The notes below the pieces were generated by a model, which made no database searches, was not told the origin of the DNA, and saw only the letters and a program-made list of their open reading frames with translations. Below are positions 1 through 8,505 of a stretch of DNA of 47,007 nucleotides, piece after piece. Made by a program: the position numbers and the translations under genes. The DNA comes from Deltaproteobacteria bacterium. Its GTDB lineage: Bacteria; Desulfobacterota; Desulfovibrionia; Desulfovibrionales; Desulfovibrionaceae. The DNA lies in contig SAAX01000014.1 of NCBI GenBank assembly GCA_009929215.1, positions 1 to 47,007 of the forward strand, in the 5' to 3' direction. Every line of letters begins with the position of its first letter. Position 1 is the stretch's first letter.

Positions 1-261
1 GCGTACTTGAGCAAGTTCACTTTGAAATTGCTCTGGTGACTGCGGTAGCAGGCACCCGCCGTGGAGGCACAAGCGCAATTTATTTGCGCTGTTAAGTGCC
101 GGAACAGGCGTGCTTTTGAACTTTGCAAATAATTTGCAAAGTTCATCTGTCCGCTTGTACGTGAGCATCAAAACCCCGGCGCTGACGCATTCTGGGCGCA
201 AAAGTCGGGTTTGCGTAAATCAGCCTGACAGGCTCATCCCCCCGGTATACAATCTTATTAT
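1..261. other. Gene-free stretch with three inverted repeats
   Basis: No convincing coding region lies before the mnmA stop codon. The stretch holds a perfect 13-bp inverted repeat with a 1-nt centre at 118-144 (arm GAACTTTGCAAAT). It also holds an inverted repeat at 72-90 (AGCGCAA/TTGCGCT) nested inside GGCAC/GTGCC (66-70, 96-100), and a looser GAGCAA/TTGCTC pair near 8-32. None is followed by a convincing T-run on the minus strand. They could be mnmA 3' end structures, operators for a gene beyond the left edge, or part of an RNA. I cannot decide. Confidence 0.4.
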
Positions 262-1398
262 CTACGCCATTTCTTCAACGACACCCGCAGCCAGCACGCG
301 GCCGTCAGCATCATAAACCGCAGCCACCTGACCGGGAGCCGTGGGAAACTGCGGTTCATCAAGTTGGATATGTAGGCAACCGCCCTCAACCCGCACACTG
401 GCAGGGCAGGGCCGCTGACGGTGGCGCAGGCGTACAAGCAGATTGTCAGGCCAAAGATGCGGGGGCAATGCAATATTGGCTGGCCCGGTCACACACCTGC
501 GTATGCCAAGCAAGGCTCGCGGCCCGACCACAAGTGTGTTGTTGGCGCTGTTCTTGGCAAGAACAAAAAGCGGCTCCGTGTGCGCAATGCCAAGCCCCTT
601 GCGCTGCCCCTCGGTGTAGCGCCACAGCCCCTTGTGACGGGCAATTTCCCGCTCGTTGCCCTTTGCGTCGCGCAACACAACCGGCCCCGGCCCAGGTGCA
701 ATTGTTCCTGCCGCCTGCCAGCGGCGCTCCAGAAACGGCCGATAGGCCTCATCGGCAGACATACCCGGCTGGGTAACGGGCGGGGCAAAACAGATATCCT
801 GACTCTCGGACGGTAAAGGCACGGCCAGCCCCGCAGCCGCCACAATGGCGCGGGTCTGATCCTTGGTTTGACCGTGCAGAGGAAACAGGGCGTGGCCAAG
901 CCGTTGGCGCTGCACAAGGCTTAAGAAATAGCTTTGATCCTTGGCGGCATCTGTGGCAGCGGCTAGCAGGGGCAACACATCCGCTGTGTCATTCGAGCCC
1001 GTATTCGGTGTGGTAACCAGACGGGCATAGTGCCCGGTGGCAAGCTTGTCTGCGCCCAGATTCTGTGCAGTATCAAGCAGCACGCCAAACTTGATGGCCC
1101 GGTTACAGTAGGAGCAGGGGTTGGGAGTGCGCCCCCGGGCGTAGCTGGCGGCAAAGGGGGCCAGCACCTCGCGCTCAAATTCGGCGCGCAGGTCGGCCAC
1201 ATGCAGGGGAACCCCCAAAGCGGCGCAGGCTTCGGTCAGGCCAGCGGGGGCTGTGATGGGGCCATCGGGCAAAAAAAGACCGTGCAGGGCCAGTACGCGG
1301 TAGCCCGCGTTGCGCAGCATAACCAGCGCGCACAGGCTGTCCACACCGCCGCTGACGGCCACGGCTACAGTGATGGCGGGAGAATTGGGTGTGCTCAT
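262..1398 (-). CDS. mnmA: tRNA-specific 2-thiouridylase MnmA
   Basis: MnmA adenylates and then thiolates U34 of the Lys, Glu and Gln tRNAs in the cytoplasm, giving 2-thiouridine. The 378-residue product has the N-terminal PP-loop SGGVDS at residues 15-20. It has the first active-site cysteine in TPNPCSYCNRAIKFG, the KDQSYFL segment, and the second cysteine in SESQDICFAP, followed by the C-terminal beta-barrel regions. Length is normal for the family. I chose the ATG at 1398 because GGAG lies just upstream; an in-frame start seven codons earlier lacks a ribosome-binding site. It lies 189 bp downstream of the amino-acid ABC transporter ATPase on the same strand, with a terminator-like hairpin between, so it is probably transcribed separately. 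Confidence 0.95.
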   Translation of the reverse strand: MSTPNSPAITVAVAVSGGVDSLCALVMLRNAGYRVLALHGLFLPDGPITAPAGLTEACAALGVPLHVADLRAEFEREVLAPFAASYARGRTPNPCSYCNRAIKFGVLLDTAQNLGADKLATGHYARLVTTPNTGSNDTADVLPLLAAATDAAKDQSYFLSLVQRQRLGHALFPLHGQTKDQTRAIVAAAGLAVPLPSESQDICFAPPVTQPGMSADEAYRPFLERRWQAAGTIAPGPGPVVLRDAKGNEREIARHKGLWRYTEGQRKGLGIAHTEPLFVLAKNSANNTLVVGPRALLGIRRCVTGPANIALPPHLWPDNLLVRLRHRQRPCPASVRVEGGCLHIQLDEPQFPTAPGQVAAVYDADGRVLAAGVVEEMA

Positions 1399-1534
1399 GG
1401 GGGCTACTCCCTTGTACAAGGGCGCAAGAAACAGGCGAACTGGCTGAAATTGAGCATCTGCGACATAAACGGGGTCAGCAGCGCGGCAAACGGTGACAAG
1501 AGGGAACGCGGTGAAAAGCGCGAAGAAAACTGAT

Positions 1535-1579
1535 CAGGCAGGAAGGAAATCCGCACGGATACGGCTTCCCTCCTGCCTG
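1535..1579 (-). terminator. Probable terminator of the amino-acid ABC operon
   Basis: Arms 1535-1548 and 1566-1579 pair over 14 bp with one G-U. On the minus strand the stem is followed by ATCAGTTTTCTT. It lies just after the stop codon of the transporter ATPase and before mnmA. Confidence 0.55.
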
Positions 1580-1587
1580 CAAGCGAT

Positions 1588-2334
1588 CTACAGAATCTGG
1601 TTCAGGAACTGGCGCAGGCGGGGATGTCTGGGGGCCGTAAACAGCGTTTCGGGCTTGCCCATTTCCACAATCTGGCCCTGATCCATAAAGATCAGGCGGT
1701 CGGCCACGGTACGCGCAAAGCCCATTTCGTGGGTCACGCAAACCATTGTCATGCCTTCTTCGGCCAGCTTCACCATAACGTCCAGCACTTCGCCCACCAT
1801 TTCGGGGTCGAGCGCCGAAGTGGGTTCGTCAAACAGCATGATCGAAGGCTGCATGGCCAGTGCGCGGGCAATGGCCACGCGCTGCTGCTGCCCGCCAGAG
1901 AGCATGGCGGGATACACATTGGCCTTGTCGCTGATGCCGACTTTTTTGAGCAGGGTCAGGGCGCGTGCGTTGGCCTCTTCGCGCGAGAGCTTGCGCAAAT
2001 GGCGCGGCGCGAGGGTGAGGTTTTCAAGCACTGTTTTGTGTGGAAACAGGTTGAACTGCTGAAAAACCATGCCCAGATTCTGACGCATCTCGTTGATGTT
2101 GTTCTCATCGCTCTGGATGTCCTGTCCCTGAACGATAATGCTGCCCTGGTCGATCTGCTCGAGCCGGTTGATGGAGCGCAGCAGGGTAGACTTGCCGGAA
2201 CCGGAAGGCCCGATAATGACCACCCGTTCCCCGGGCGCAATATCCAGACACACGTCCTGCAAGGCAGGCAGTGAGCCAAAGTACTTCCAGACGTGACTGA
2301 TGGAGATAATGGGGGCAGCGCTATTTTCCGTCAT
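1588..2334 (-). CDS. Polar amino-acid ABC transporter ATPase (GlnQ/HisP type)
   Basis: This is the cytoplasmic ATPase subunit that energises amino-acid import. The 248-residue protein has Walker A GPSGSGKS, a Q-loop in [13 protein letters not shown], the signature [15 protein letters not shown], Walker [13 protein letters not shown] and the switch histidine in VTHEM. Its start overlaps the 3' end of the permease gene by 14 bp, so the two are translationally coupled. It is the last gene of a four-gene operon (binding protein, binding protein, permease, ATPase). The substrate cannot be told from sequence alone. The family imports polar or charged amino acids. Confidence 0.93.
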   Translation of the reverse strand: MTENSAAPIISISHVWKYFGSLPALQDVCLDIAPGERVVIIGPSGSGKSTLLRSINRLEQIDQGSIIVQGQDIQSDENNINEMRQNLGMVFQQFNLFPHKTVLENLTLAPRHLRKLSREEANARALTLLKKVGISDKANVYPAMLSGGQQQRVAIARALAMQPSIMLFDEPTSALDPEMVGEVLDVMVKLAEEGMTMVCVTHEMGFARTVADRLIFMDQGQIVEMGKPETLFTAPRHPRLRQFLNQIL

Positions 2335-3121
2335 AGTAGTTCAGCCTGGATTCCATGATGCTCACGGCCTTGGAGAGCACAAGGGTGATGATGAGATAAA
2401 TAATGGCCACCAAGGTGTATGTTTCAAAGTACAGGTAGGTGGTACCCACAAAGCTGCGCGCGCGCTGCATGATGTCCGGCACGGCCATGATGGACACCAG
2501 CGAGGTGTCCTTGAGCATGGCGATACATTCGTTGCCTACGGGCGGCAGAATAGTACGCATGGCCTGGGGCAGCACCACAAGACGCATGGTCTGGTAGCGG
2601 TTGAAGCCCAGGGAGCGCGCCGCTTCTGTCTGGCCTTTGCTGATGGCCGTGATGCCCGCTCGAAACACTTCGCCCATGTATGCGCCGTAGCAAAAACTGA
2701 TGGCAACAACCGCAGACGTTACACCGCTAACCTGCACAAAGCGCGAAAGCGCGTAGTAGATATAAAATATCTGCACAAGCAGGGGTATGCCGCGTATAAC
2801 TTCTACATAGGTAGAAGCAATAAGATTGATGATGCGGTTGTCTGAAATGCGGCCAAGACCCGTAAGCAGGCCCAGAGGAACAGCACAACAGATGGAAAGC
2901 ATGGTAATCCTGAATGTGATCAGCACACCGTCCGGCAGATACAGCAAAATGCGCAGGTAGGGCTCGGGCCAGAGAGTGCAAAGGGCAAACAGGGTTCCGA
3001 TAGCGCCCACCAGGGCAATCGACCAGGCATTGATCAGGCGCCATTCGCGCGGATCAGGGATGGACGCTCCATCCGTGACCATAATGATGTTGCCTTTGCT
3101 TCCATCTTTTTTGTCGTGCAT
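2321..3121 (-). CDS. Amino-acid ABC transporter permease (HisM/GlnP type)
   Basis: This is the inner-membrane permease of the amino-acid importer. The 266-residue protein has an N-terminal extension of about 30 residues before the first membrane span ([19 protein letters not shown]). The usual spans follow, with the cytoplasmic EAA loop around [24 protein letters not shown] that contacts the ATPase. The start at 3121 has AAGGA upstream. Only one permease is present, so the channel is probably a homodimer. A strong 13-bp hairpin (3251-3279) separates it from the binding-protein gene. It may stabilise the upstream mRNA and make binding protein more abundant than permease. Confidence 0.93.
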   Translation of the reverse strand: MHDKKDGSKGNIIMVTDGASIPDPREWRLINAWSIALVGAIGTLFALCTLWPEPYLRILLYLPDGVLITFRITMLSICCAVPLGLLTGLGRISDNRIINLIASTYVEVIRGIPLLVQIFYIYYALSRFVQVSGVTSAVVAISFCYGAYMGEVFRAGITAISKGQTEAARSLGFNRYQTMRLVVLPQAMRTILPPVGNECIAMLKDTSLVSIMAVPDIMQRARSFVGTTYLYFETYTLVAIIYLIITLVLSKAVSIMESRLNYYDGK

Positions 3122-3250
3122 CGCAGTCCTTCATGGCAACGCGTTTAAGGCTGGCGGTACTGCGCATCGGCCAGTGGCCAATGGCGTGCAAACCGCCCTT
3201 TAATGTGGGTATGCCCGTTGTTACAACTGGCATTGCCCCGGTTTACGCCA

Positions 3251-3279
3251 AAGGCTTCCGGGCAATGCCCGGAAGCCTT
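3251..3279 (-). terminator. Perfect 13-bp hairpin between binding protein and permease genes
   Basis: Arms 3251-3263 and 3267-3279 are perfectly complementary with a 3-nt loop. On the minus strand only a short CTTT follows, so this is probably a partial terminator or an mRNA 3' stabiliser inside the operon rather than a full stop. Confidence 0.5.
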
Positions 3280-3303
3280 AACAAAAAAACACTAAAAATC
3301 AGG

Positions 3304-4047
3304 TTACTTGGAAGCGCCCATCCACTTTTGCAGCAGCTTGGCTTCCACACCAGAAGCCTTAACTTCCTTGATACCCTTGTTCAGCTTTTCCACCAGATCC
3401 TTGCGGCCCTGGCGCACGGTAAAGCCGTAGTATTCTTTTTCTTCAGTCTTGAAAGAAATATTGAGTTTGCCAGCGGTGTCGGCCTTCTTGTTCACATAGT
3501 ACAAGGCAACCGGGTCATCGCAGATAACGGCGTCAAGGCGACCGCCAAGCATGTCCTGAATGGCCAGGCCCACGTCGTCGTATTCCTTGAGGTCAACGTC
3601 CACGCCAGCCTTGCGGATAACAAACACGCCGGTGGTGCCGATCTGGCCGCCAACCTTCTTGCCCTTGAGGTCTGCCAGGGTCTTGATGCTCTTGCCGGTG
3701 GGCAGCACCACAGCCTGGGCTACTTCGTAGTAGGGATCAGAGAAGTCAAACTGCTTCTTGCGTTCATCGGTAATGGTCGTGGCAGAGGCCACGATGTCGT
3801 ACTGGCCGGTGGCCACGCCGCCAAAAATGCCGTCCCAGGCGATGTTGCGCACGTCTACCTCAAAGCCGGCTGCCTTGGCAACGGCCTTGATGAAGTCCAC
3901 ATCAAAACCTTCGGGCTGCTTGTTGGCGTCCAGCATTTCCATGGGAGGCCAGGTGCAGTCGGTGGCCACAACAAACTTTTCCGCAGCCATGGACTGACTG
4001 CAAAGCAGAAAAACGGCAACGAGGGCCAGCATTGAACGACGAATCAT
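3304..4047 (-). CDS. Amino-acid ABC transporter substrate-binding protein, copy 1
   Basis: This periplasmic family-3 solute-binding protein captures an amino acid for the adjacent permease. The 247-residue precursor starts MIRRSMLALVAVFLL and has a Sec signal peptide cleaved around SMAA/EKF. The mature protein carries the family core, including WDGIFGGVATGQYDIV, followed by GGQIGTTG and the DVGLAIQDMLGGRLDAV hinge region. I chose the ATG at 4047 with AAGGAG at good spacing; a GTG two codons upstream is too close to that site. It is strikingly similar to the next gene upstream (copy 2) along the whole mature part, so the pair is a tandem duplication. Both use the same permease and ATPase. Confidence 0.92.
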   Translation of the reverse strand: MIRRSMLALVAVFLLCSQSMAAEKFVVATDCTWPPMEMLDANKQPEGFDVDFIKAVAKAAGFEVDVRNIAWDGIFGGVATGQYDIVASATTITDERKKQFDFSDPYYEVAQAVVLPTGKSIKTLADLKGKKVGGQIGTTGVFVIRKAGVDVDLKEYDDVGLAIQDMLGGRLDAVICDDPVALYYVNKKADTAGKLNISFKTEEKEYYGFTVRQGRKDLVEKLNKGIKEVKASGVEAKLLQKWMGASK

Positions 4048-4066
4048 GTCCACTCCTTAAAATACG

Positions 4067-4099
4067 GCGGGGCGCTCAGGACAAGCCCGAACGCCCCGC
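4067..4099 (-). terminator. Attenuator-like hairpin between the two binding-protein genes
   Basis: An 8-bp GC-rich stem (4067-4074 with 4092-4099) has a partly paired loop and is followed on the minus strand by CGTATTTTAAGGAG. The T-run runs directly into the ribosome-binding site of copy 1. Some transcripts may stop here, which would set the ratio of copy 2 to the rest of the operon. Confidence 0.5.
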
Positions 4100-4115
4100 G
4101 AAAACGGAACGTTAG

Positions 4116-4853
4116 TTATTTACCAAGCCACTTTTCGGCAATCTTGCGGTCTTCGCCAGAGGCCTTAACAGCGGCAATACCCTTGTTCAGCTTCTCCACC
4201 AGGTCCTTGCGGCCCTTGCGAACGGTGAAGCCATAGTATTCCCTTTCTTCGGCCTTGAACGAAATGTTCAGCTTGCCAGCGGTGTCGGGCTTTTTGTTCA
4301 CATAGTACATGGCAACCGGGTCGTCGCAGATAACGGCGTCAAGACGACCGCCCACGAGATCCTGAATGGCCAGGCCCACGTCGTCGTATTCCTTGATGTC
4401 AGCGCCGGCATTGGCCTTGCGCATAACGAAAATGCCGGTGGTGCCGATTTGGCCGCCGACCTTTTTGCCCTTGAGCTCGGCCAGAGACTTGATGCTCTTG
4501 CCAGCGGGCAGAACAACAGCCTGCACCACTTCATAATAAGGGGCAGAGAAATCAAACTGCTGCTGGCGCTCGGGGGTGATGGTCACCGAGGAGGCCACGA
4601 TGTCGTACTGGCCAGTGGCCACGCCGCCAAAAATGCCGTCCCACGCGATGTTGCGCACTTCTACCTCAAAGCCAGCGGCCTTGCCCATGGCGCGGAGGTA
4701 GTCGGTAGAGAAGCCTTCAGGCTGCTTGTTGGCGTCAAGCATTTCCATGGGGGGCCAGGTGCAGTCGCTGGCCACAATGAATTTTTCAGCGGCAGCCGCA
4801 GGCCCGCAAAGCAGGGCGAGAGAAACCAGAGCAAGAATTACACGGCGAAACAT
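4116..4853 (-). CDS. Amino-acid ABC transporter substrate-binding protein, copy 2
   Basis: First gene of the transporter operon. The 245-residue precursor has a Sec signal peptide (start MFRRVILALVSLALL, cleavage near AAAA/EKF) and a family-3 periplasmic binding domain. A consensus AGGAGG lies upstream of the start at 4853. It shares most of its mature sequence with copy 1, including DCTWPPMEMLDANKQPEGF and the segment WDGIFGGVATGQYDIV. The two differ mainly in the signal peptide, around DVDFIKAVAKA versus STDYLRAMGKA, and at the C-terminus. The duplication could widen substrate range or raise expression. The sequence does not show which. Confidence 0.92.
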   Translation of the reverse strand: MFRRVILALVSLALLCGPAAAAEKFIVASDCTWPPMEMLDANKQPEGFSTDYLRAMGKAAGFEVEVRNIAWDGIFGGVATGQYDIVASSVTITPERQQQFDFSAPYYEVVQAVVLPAGKSIKSLAELKGKKVGGQIGTTGIFVMRKANAGADIKEYDDVGLAIQDLVGGRLDAVICDDPVAMYYVNKKPDTAGKLNISFKAEEREYYGFTVRKGRKDLVEKLNKGIAAVKASGEDRKIAEKWLGK

Positions 4854-5037
4854 AGGACCTCCTAACCAGGTTTTTTATGATTCAGGCCCGCCGCTGTATG
4901 CGTCGTGGGGGACGCTGCGCCACAGTACACCAGCCGTAATCACTGAAAACGGCAGCTAGCTGCAACGGTCCGTGGTTCGCCGGAAAGCGCGGTGTGCACC
5001 AGTAGGGCGGGCTACCAACCAGAAAAGAGCGTCTCAC

Positions 5038-5066
5038 TTTTTAGCGTTGGCGGCCCCCGGCGTCAA
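5038..5066 (-). promoter_or_regulatory. Candidate sigma-70 promoter of the ABC transporter operon
   Basis: On the minus strand TTGACG is followed after exactly 17 bp by TAAAAA. It lies about 185 bp upstream of the first binding-protein gene, leaving a long leader in which I see no known riboswitch. Confidence 0.4.
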
Positions 5067-5102
5067 GCGCTTCTGGCCGTTGGGCCGACAGTTTACGCGT
5101 AT

Positions 5103-5858
5103 TTACCACGCATTGCCGGGCGAGGGGCCTTCGTCCTCGTCATCAACGCCCGTGGCAGTGGGGGTAGCCTGGGCGGTGCGGGCCGCAGAAGGCGGGGGCG
5201 TAATGGCCGACATGGGCACACCAGACACGCTGGGCGCACTGGGGGAAATCGGCGCAACAGAAGCAACCGGGGGCGTATGCACCACTGGCACAGGCTGGTC
5301 GTCATCGTCGGCGCGCTCGTCGCGCAGGGCCTGCTGCAAAAACCAGTCTTCGCGAATGCGCCACGAGGCCGCCGCCGTGTACGCGGGTGATGAATAGCCA
5401 ACCGAAAGCACCAGGGTGCGGCGGGCGTGTTCCTGCAAACGTATGAGCAGGGGCGTGAAGTCTGCATCGCCAGAAAGAATGATAAATTCGTCAAAATGGG
5501 TGGAGTGTGAAAGGTCGTCCATGCAGTCCATAACAAGATGTATGTCGGTGCTGGTTTTGCCGCGTGTGGTCAGCGGCGGGCAGTCCACCACCTGAAAGGC
5601 GCTGCGGATAAAGGGGTTGCGGTATTCCTGGTATCTCTGCGGGTTCAGGTAGCACATGCGCTTTAAAATGCGGCGGCGCACGCCTTCACCATAAAGAATG
5701 CGCAGGGCATGGTTTTCTATCCAGCGTACCCATCTGTAGGGCACAGAGCCAAAAGCGCGCGCAGCCTCTGGGTCAATTTCAAGAAAACGGGTGTAAATAT
5801 TGTCGAAATCAACGTATAGAGCACTGAATACTTCGTCAAAACCGGTAAATCTGGCCAT
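5103..5858 (-). CDS. NYN-domain (LabA/DUF88-like) protein with low-complexity tail
   Basis: NYN proteins are PIN-like nucleases thought to cut or bind RNA with a metal ion. The 251-residue protein shows the expected acidic residues: VDFDN (D17, D19), KTSTDIHLVMD (D105, D111) and LSGDADFTPL (D131, D133). The hydrophobic strands fit the NYN fold. After about residue 185 the sequence is a Pro/Ala/Ser/Thr-rich, probably disordered tail ending in DDEDEGPSPGNAW. No second folded domain is visible. GAGGT lies five bases before the ATG. The gene is divergent from the O-antigen ligase-like gene, and its RNA target is unknown. Confidence 0.82.
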   Translation of the reverse strand: MARFTGFDEVFSALYVDFDNIYTRFLEIDPEAARAFGSVPYRWVRWIENHALRILYGEGVRRRILKRMCYLNPQRYQEYRNPFIRSAFQVVDCPPLTTRGKTSTDIHLVMDCMDDLSHSTHFDEFIILSGDADFTPLLIRLQEHARRTLVLSVGYSSPAYTAAASWRIREDWFLQQALRDERADDDDQPVPVVHTPPVASVAPISPSAPSVSGVPMSAITPPPSAARTAQATPTATGVDDEDEGPSPGNAW

Positions 5859-6002
5859 ATGTACCTCAATGGTGAATAATTTATCGCAAAAGTATATTTT
5901 GCATGTTCCGCTAATGCAAGGAATTTACCAACACTTGAATTTATGCCCGTCAACGGGTACATCTTGCGCCGTAATCCACACCCAAACAAGGCGATAATCG
6001 CT

Positions 6003-7355
6003 GTGCTGAATATATTTGCTGAAGTAAAAAAACAGGCTCTGCTGGTACGGCAAATGCTGAGCGATGCCGTGCGTGATCCGGCGGGTGCGCCGTGGGGCAG
6101 GTGGCTTTTCTGGTCGTTCTGGATTTCGTTGGCAAGCTTTCCCATTGGCTATGGGGCGCGCGAAGTTTTGCCCCTTGTCAGCTTTATATTCCTTCTATTT
6201 TACTACCGCTACAACTGGCGGCAAAGCGTGCTGCGCAGGCTTGATGCAAAGCCGCTTTTTTATTGTCTTTGGGGCATGATCGCCATTGGCGTGTTTTTTT
6301 CAGAGCATATCTGGGTTTCTGTACTGCATGCGGGCACGGGCATCAACAAGGGTTTTATTCTGCCCTTTATTGCCATGGAATCTGTACGCAGCGAACAAGA
6401 CCTGCGCCGCCTTGTGTGGGCCAGTGTGCTGGCCTGCTTCTGGCAGGGGCTCGACGGTCTGCATCAGGCGCTGACCGGGGTTGATTTTATCATGGGCTAT
6501 GCCTGCAATGCGGGCAGGCTCACGGGCAGCCTGGGCGATTACACCGTGGGCAACTACATTGCGCTGGCGCTTATTCCTGCCTTTTCGCTGTGGTTCATAC
6601 TGCGCCGCACTCTGTCTCCCCTTGCCTCGGCCCTGCTGTGGTTTGCAACGCTGTGGCCCGCCTTTTATCTGTTGGTGGGGGCGGCCAGCCGCAGTGGCGC
6701 ACTGGCTGTTGCCGCATCGGTTGGCTTGTGGATACTGCTGCGCGGCGGGAGCGCCCGCTGGAAGCTTGCCGGAATTTCGCTTGGTATCTTGCTGATCGTG
6801 CTGCTGTTGCAGGGCCGGGCCGGTATTGGCGCGGTAGAGAGCGATGGCCGTTGGAGCCTGTGGAATCTGGCATGGCAGGTATTTTGCGAACACCCCTGGC
6901 TGGGAGCCGGGGCGGGACGCTATAACGAGGCATTTCGGGCACTTGGCCTTGCACCGAATAAAGACGCCATAACCATCAGCCATCCGCACAACCTGTATCT
7001 CGACATGCTCTATGCGCATGGTATTATTGGCTTTGCGCTAGGCATGATATTTTTGATGGGCTTTATCTGGTGGGGGTACAGGCGCATTCGTCCCCGTTTG
7101 CTGTCCGAGCTTGAGGGCAACAGCCCCAGCATCTACTGGCGCATGACGGCCTGGTTCTGGATTGGCTTTGGCGGCTGGCTGGTCAACGGTATATTCGGGC
7201 ACGATTTTTACCGCATATGGTGGTTGGCCCTTGCCATGAGTCACCTTGGCGTCATGATTGGCGCGGTGGTGAATGGGCTGGATTCCAGCCCCGAAGAATT
7301 TGCGGATCAGGCCCGGCGGGATGAAGCCCCTGCCGTGGGTTCTGCAACCACATAA
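6003..7355 (+). CDS. O-antigen ligase / polymerase family membrane protein
   Basis: A polytopic protein of about 450 residues with roughly ten to twelve membrane spans. It has the Wzy/WaaL (O-antigen ligase) domain: a large periplasmic loop with WNLAWQVFCEHPWLGAGAGRYNEAF and the HPHNLYLDMLYAHGIIG motif. This motif is typical of enzymes that join or polymerise undecaprenyl-linked glycans. The start is uncertain. An ATG at 5943 has no ribosome-binding site, and GTG at 6003 has AAGG 11 bases upstream, so I prefer the GTG. No other polysaccharide genes are next to it, so ligase versus polymerase is open. Confidence 0.85.
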   Translation: MLNIFAEVKKQALLVRQMLSDAVRDPAGAPWGRWLFWSFWISLASFPIGYGAREVLPLVSFIFLLFYYRYNWRQSVLRRLDAKPLFYCLWGMIAIGVFFSEHIWVSVLHAGTGINKGFILPFIAMESVRSEQDLRRLVWASVLACFWQGLDGLHQALTGVDFIMGYACNAGRLTGSLGDYTVGNYIALALIPAFSLWFILRRTLSPLASALLWFATLWPAFYLLVGAASRSGALAVAASVGLWILLRGGSARWKLAGISLGILLIVLLLQGRAGIGAVESDGRWSLWNLAWQVFCEHPWLGAGAGRYNEAFRALGLAPNKDAITISHPHNLYLDMLYAHGIIGFALGMIFLMGFIWWGYRRIRPRLLSELEGNSPSIYWRMTAWFWIGFGGWLVNGIFGHDFYRIWWLALAMSHLGVMIGAVVNGLDSSPEEFADQARRDEAPAVGSATT

Positions 7356-7378
7356 CCTGCCGTACTTTTTGAAATAGG

Positions 7379-7415
7379 AGAACGGTTCCGCATGTCAGTC
7401 GTGCGGAACCGTTCT
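7379..7415. terminator. Bidirectional terminator between ligase-like gene and thyX
   Basis: A perfect 14-bp stem (7379-7392 with 7402-7415) with a 9-nt loop lies between two converging genes. It is followed by TTGATTCT on the plus strand. The opposite side has only weak T content. Confidence 0.65.
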
Positions 7416-7440
7416 TTGATTCTAGCGGTCAGAGGAGCGG

Positions 7441-8235
7441 TTACTGGTCGGTAAAGTCTTCTGCACTGGTCTGCTGGCTGCCGTGGCCGCGCAGCACTTC
7501 CATGGCCTGTTCCTTGGTGAGCACTCGGCCCACACAGCGCGAGTGCTGGCGCTTGTTTTCGGGGCAATAGCCCATCTGCACACAGCTTGGGCCAGCGCCT
7601 GCAAACAGGTCGGGCGCGGCTTTGCGGCTGAGGCGCAGCATCTGCCATGCCAGATGGCGTATTTCGTGCTGGGCGTTACGGCAGCAGCGTATGGCAAACC
7701 AGTCGAGCAGAGCGTGGGCGTTCATGCCAATGATGGCCTTGAATTCCGTGGCCTGGGGCTTGAGGTAACGCAGGTCTTCTTCTGGCAGGCCCGCATTGAG
7801 GCCTTCGTCGTACCACTGGCGCGAAATCTCGGCCAGATCATGCCCGCTCAGGTTGGCGGTGTGGCCGTCGGGCAGGGTAACCTGCGCGGTAAATTCCGCC
7901 ACGCTGCGCGGGTACACCACCGAATAGCTGCGCTTGCCGTTCAGTTCTGCCCGCCCGGATTTGATCAGGTACGAGGCAAGGCGCTTGCGCACCAACTGGG
8001 TTTCGGTAACGCGCGAATAGCCCTCTACGCCAAACAGAAAAAAGTCGAATTCAAGCGCAGCCCTGTGGCCGGAATCGAGAATGTTTTGCACGATCTGGCG
8101 CGAATAGGGCGAAGCCACTATTTCTTCCAGATCGCGCTCGCTGCGCACAAAGCGGGCGGCAATATCCGTATAGATTTTTCCGCCACCTGCCAGCAGCACT
8201 ACTTTGCCGTTGCCGGTGAATTTTTCTTCAAGCAT
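7441..8235 (-). CDS. thyX: FAD-dependent thymidylate synthase ThyX, variant motif
   Basis: ThyX makes dTMP from dUMP using methylene-tetrahydrofolate and FAD/NADPH. The 264-residue protein matches the family in EFDFFLFGVEGYSRVTETQ, NAHALLDWFAIR and AQHEIRHLAWQML. The usual RHRxxSxxxxSxR signature reads RKRLASYLIKSGR (residues 83-95), so the histidine is a lysine. A C-terminal cysteine-containing extension (PSCVQMGYCPE) follows, as seen in some anaerobe homologues. I chose the ATG at 8235 because GGAG lies five bases upstream; a start 14 codons earlier has none. No thyA is visible in this window. It could still be an active ThyX or a diverged relative. Confidence 0.85.
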   Translation of the reverse strand: MLEEKFTGNGKVVLLAGGGKIYTDIAARFVRSERDLEEIVASPYSRQIVQNILDSGHRAALEFDFFLFGVEGYSRVTETQLVRKRLASYLIKSGRAELNGKRSYSVVYPRSVAEFTAQVTLPDGHTANLSGHDLAEISRQWYDEGLNAGLPEEDLRYLKPQATEFKAIIGMNAHALLDWFAIRCCRNAQHEIRHLAWQMLRLSRKAAPDLFAGAGPSCVQMGYCPENKRQHSRCVGRVLTKEQAMEVLRGHGSQQTSAEDFTDQ

Positions 8236-8369
8236 GGTACTCCGCCTCGTTATTATTGAAAGGGGACTATAGGGCAAAGAGCCCTTGCGGGCAAGGCGGG
8301 GCAGAGGCTGCAGCCCAATCCTCGGCAGGCATTAAATGCCCGTTCTGCGCGGGTTTTAAGGCTGACGTC

Positions 8370-8398
8370 TTGACATGGCGCTGGCAAAACGACAGACT
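8370..8398 (+). promoter_or_regulatory. Weak candidate promoter for trpB
   Basis: TTGACA at 8370-8375 is followed after 17 bp by CAGACT, a poor -10 element. A hairpin follows in the leader. The match rests mainly on the -35 box. Confidence 0.25.
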
Positions 8399-8419
8399 TG
8401 CAGAGTTTTTTACGCAACC

Positions 8420-8452
8420 AGCGGTTTGCCCTGCACAGGCAGAAAAACCGCT
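8420..8452 (+). other. Leader hairpin upstream of trpB
   Basis: AGCGGTTT (8420-8427) pairs perfectly with AAACCGCT (8445-8452), with an inner CCTG/CAGG pair. It has no T-run and no tryptophan-rich leader peptide nearby, so classical trp attenuation is not supported. Confidence 0.35.
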
Positions 8453-8505
8453 GCCGCCGACGCAATAGAACCCCGGCAGAACCCCAGCAGCATCAAGGAG
8501 ATCAC

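Noticed and set aside
8236-8505. trp leader-peptide attenuation upstream of trpB
   Set aside because: No short frame with tandem tryptophan codons and no terminator hairpin with a T-run is present.
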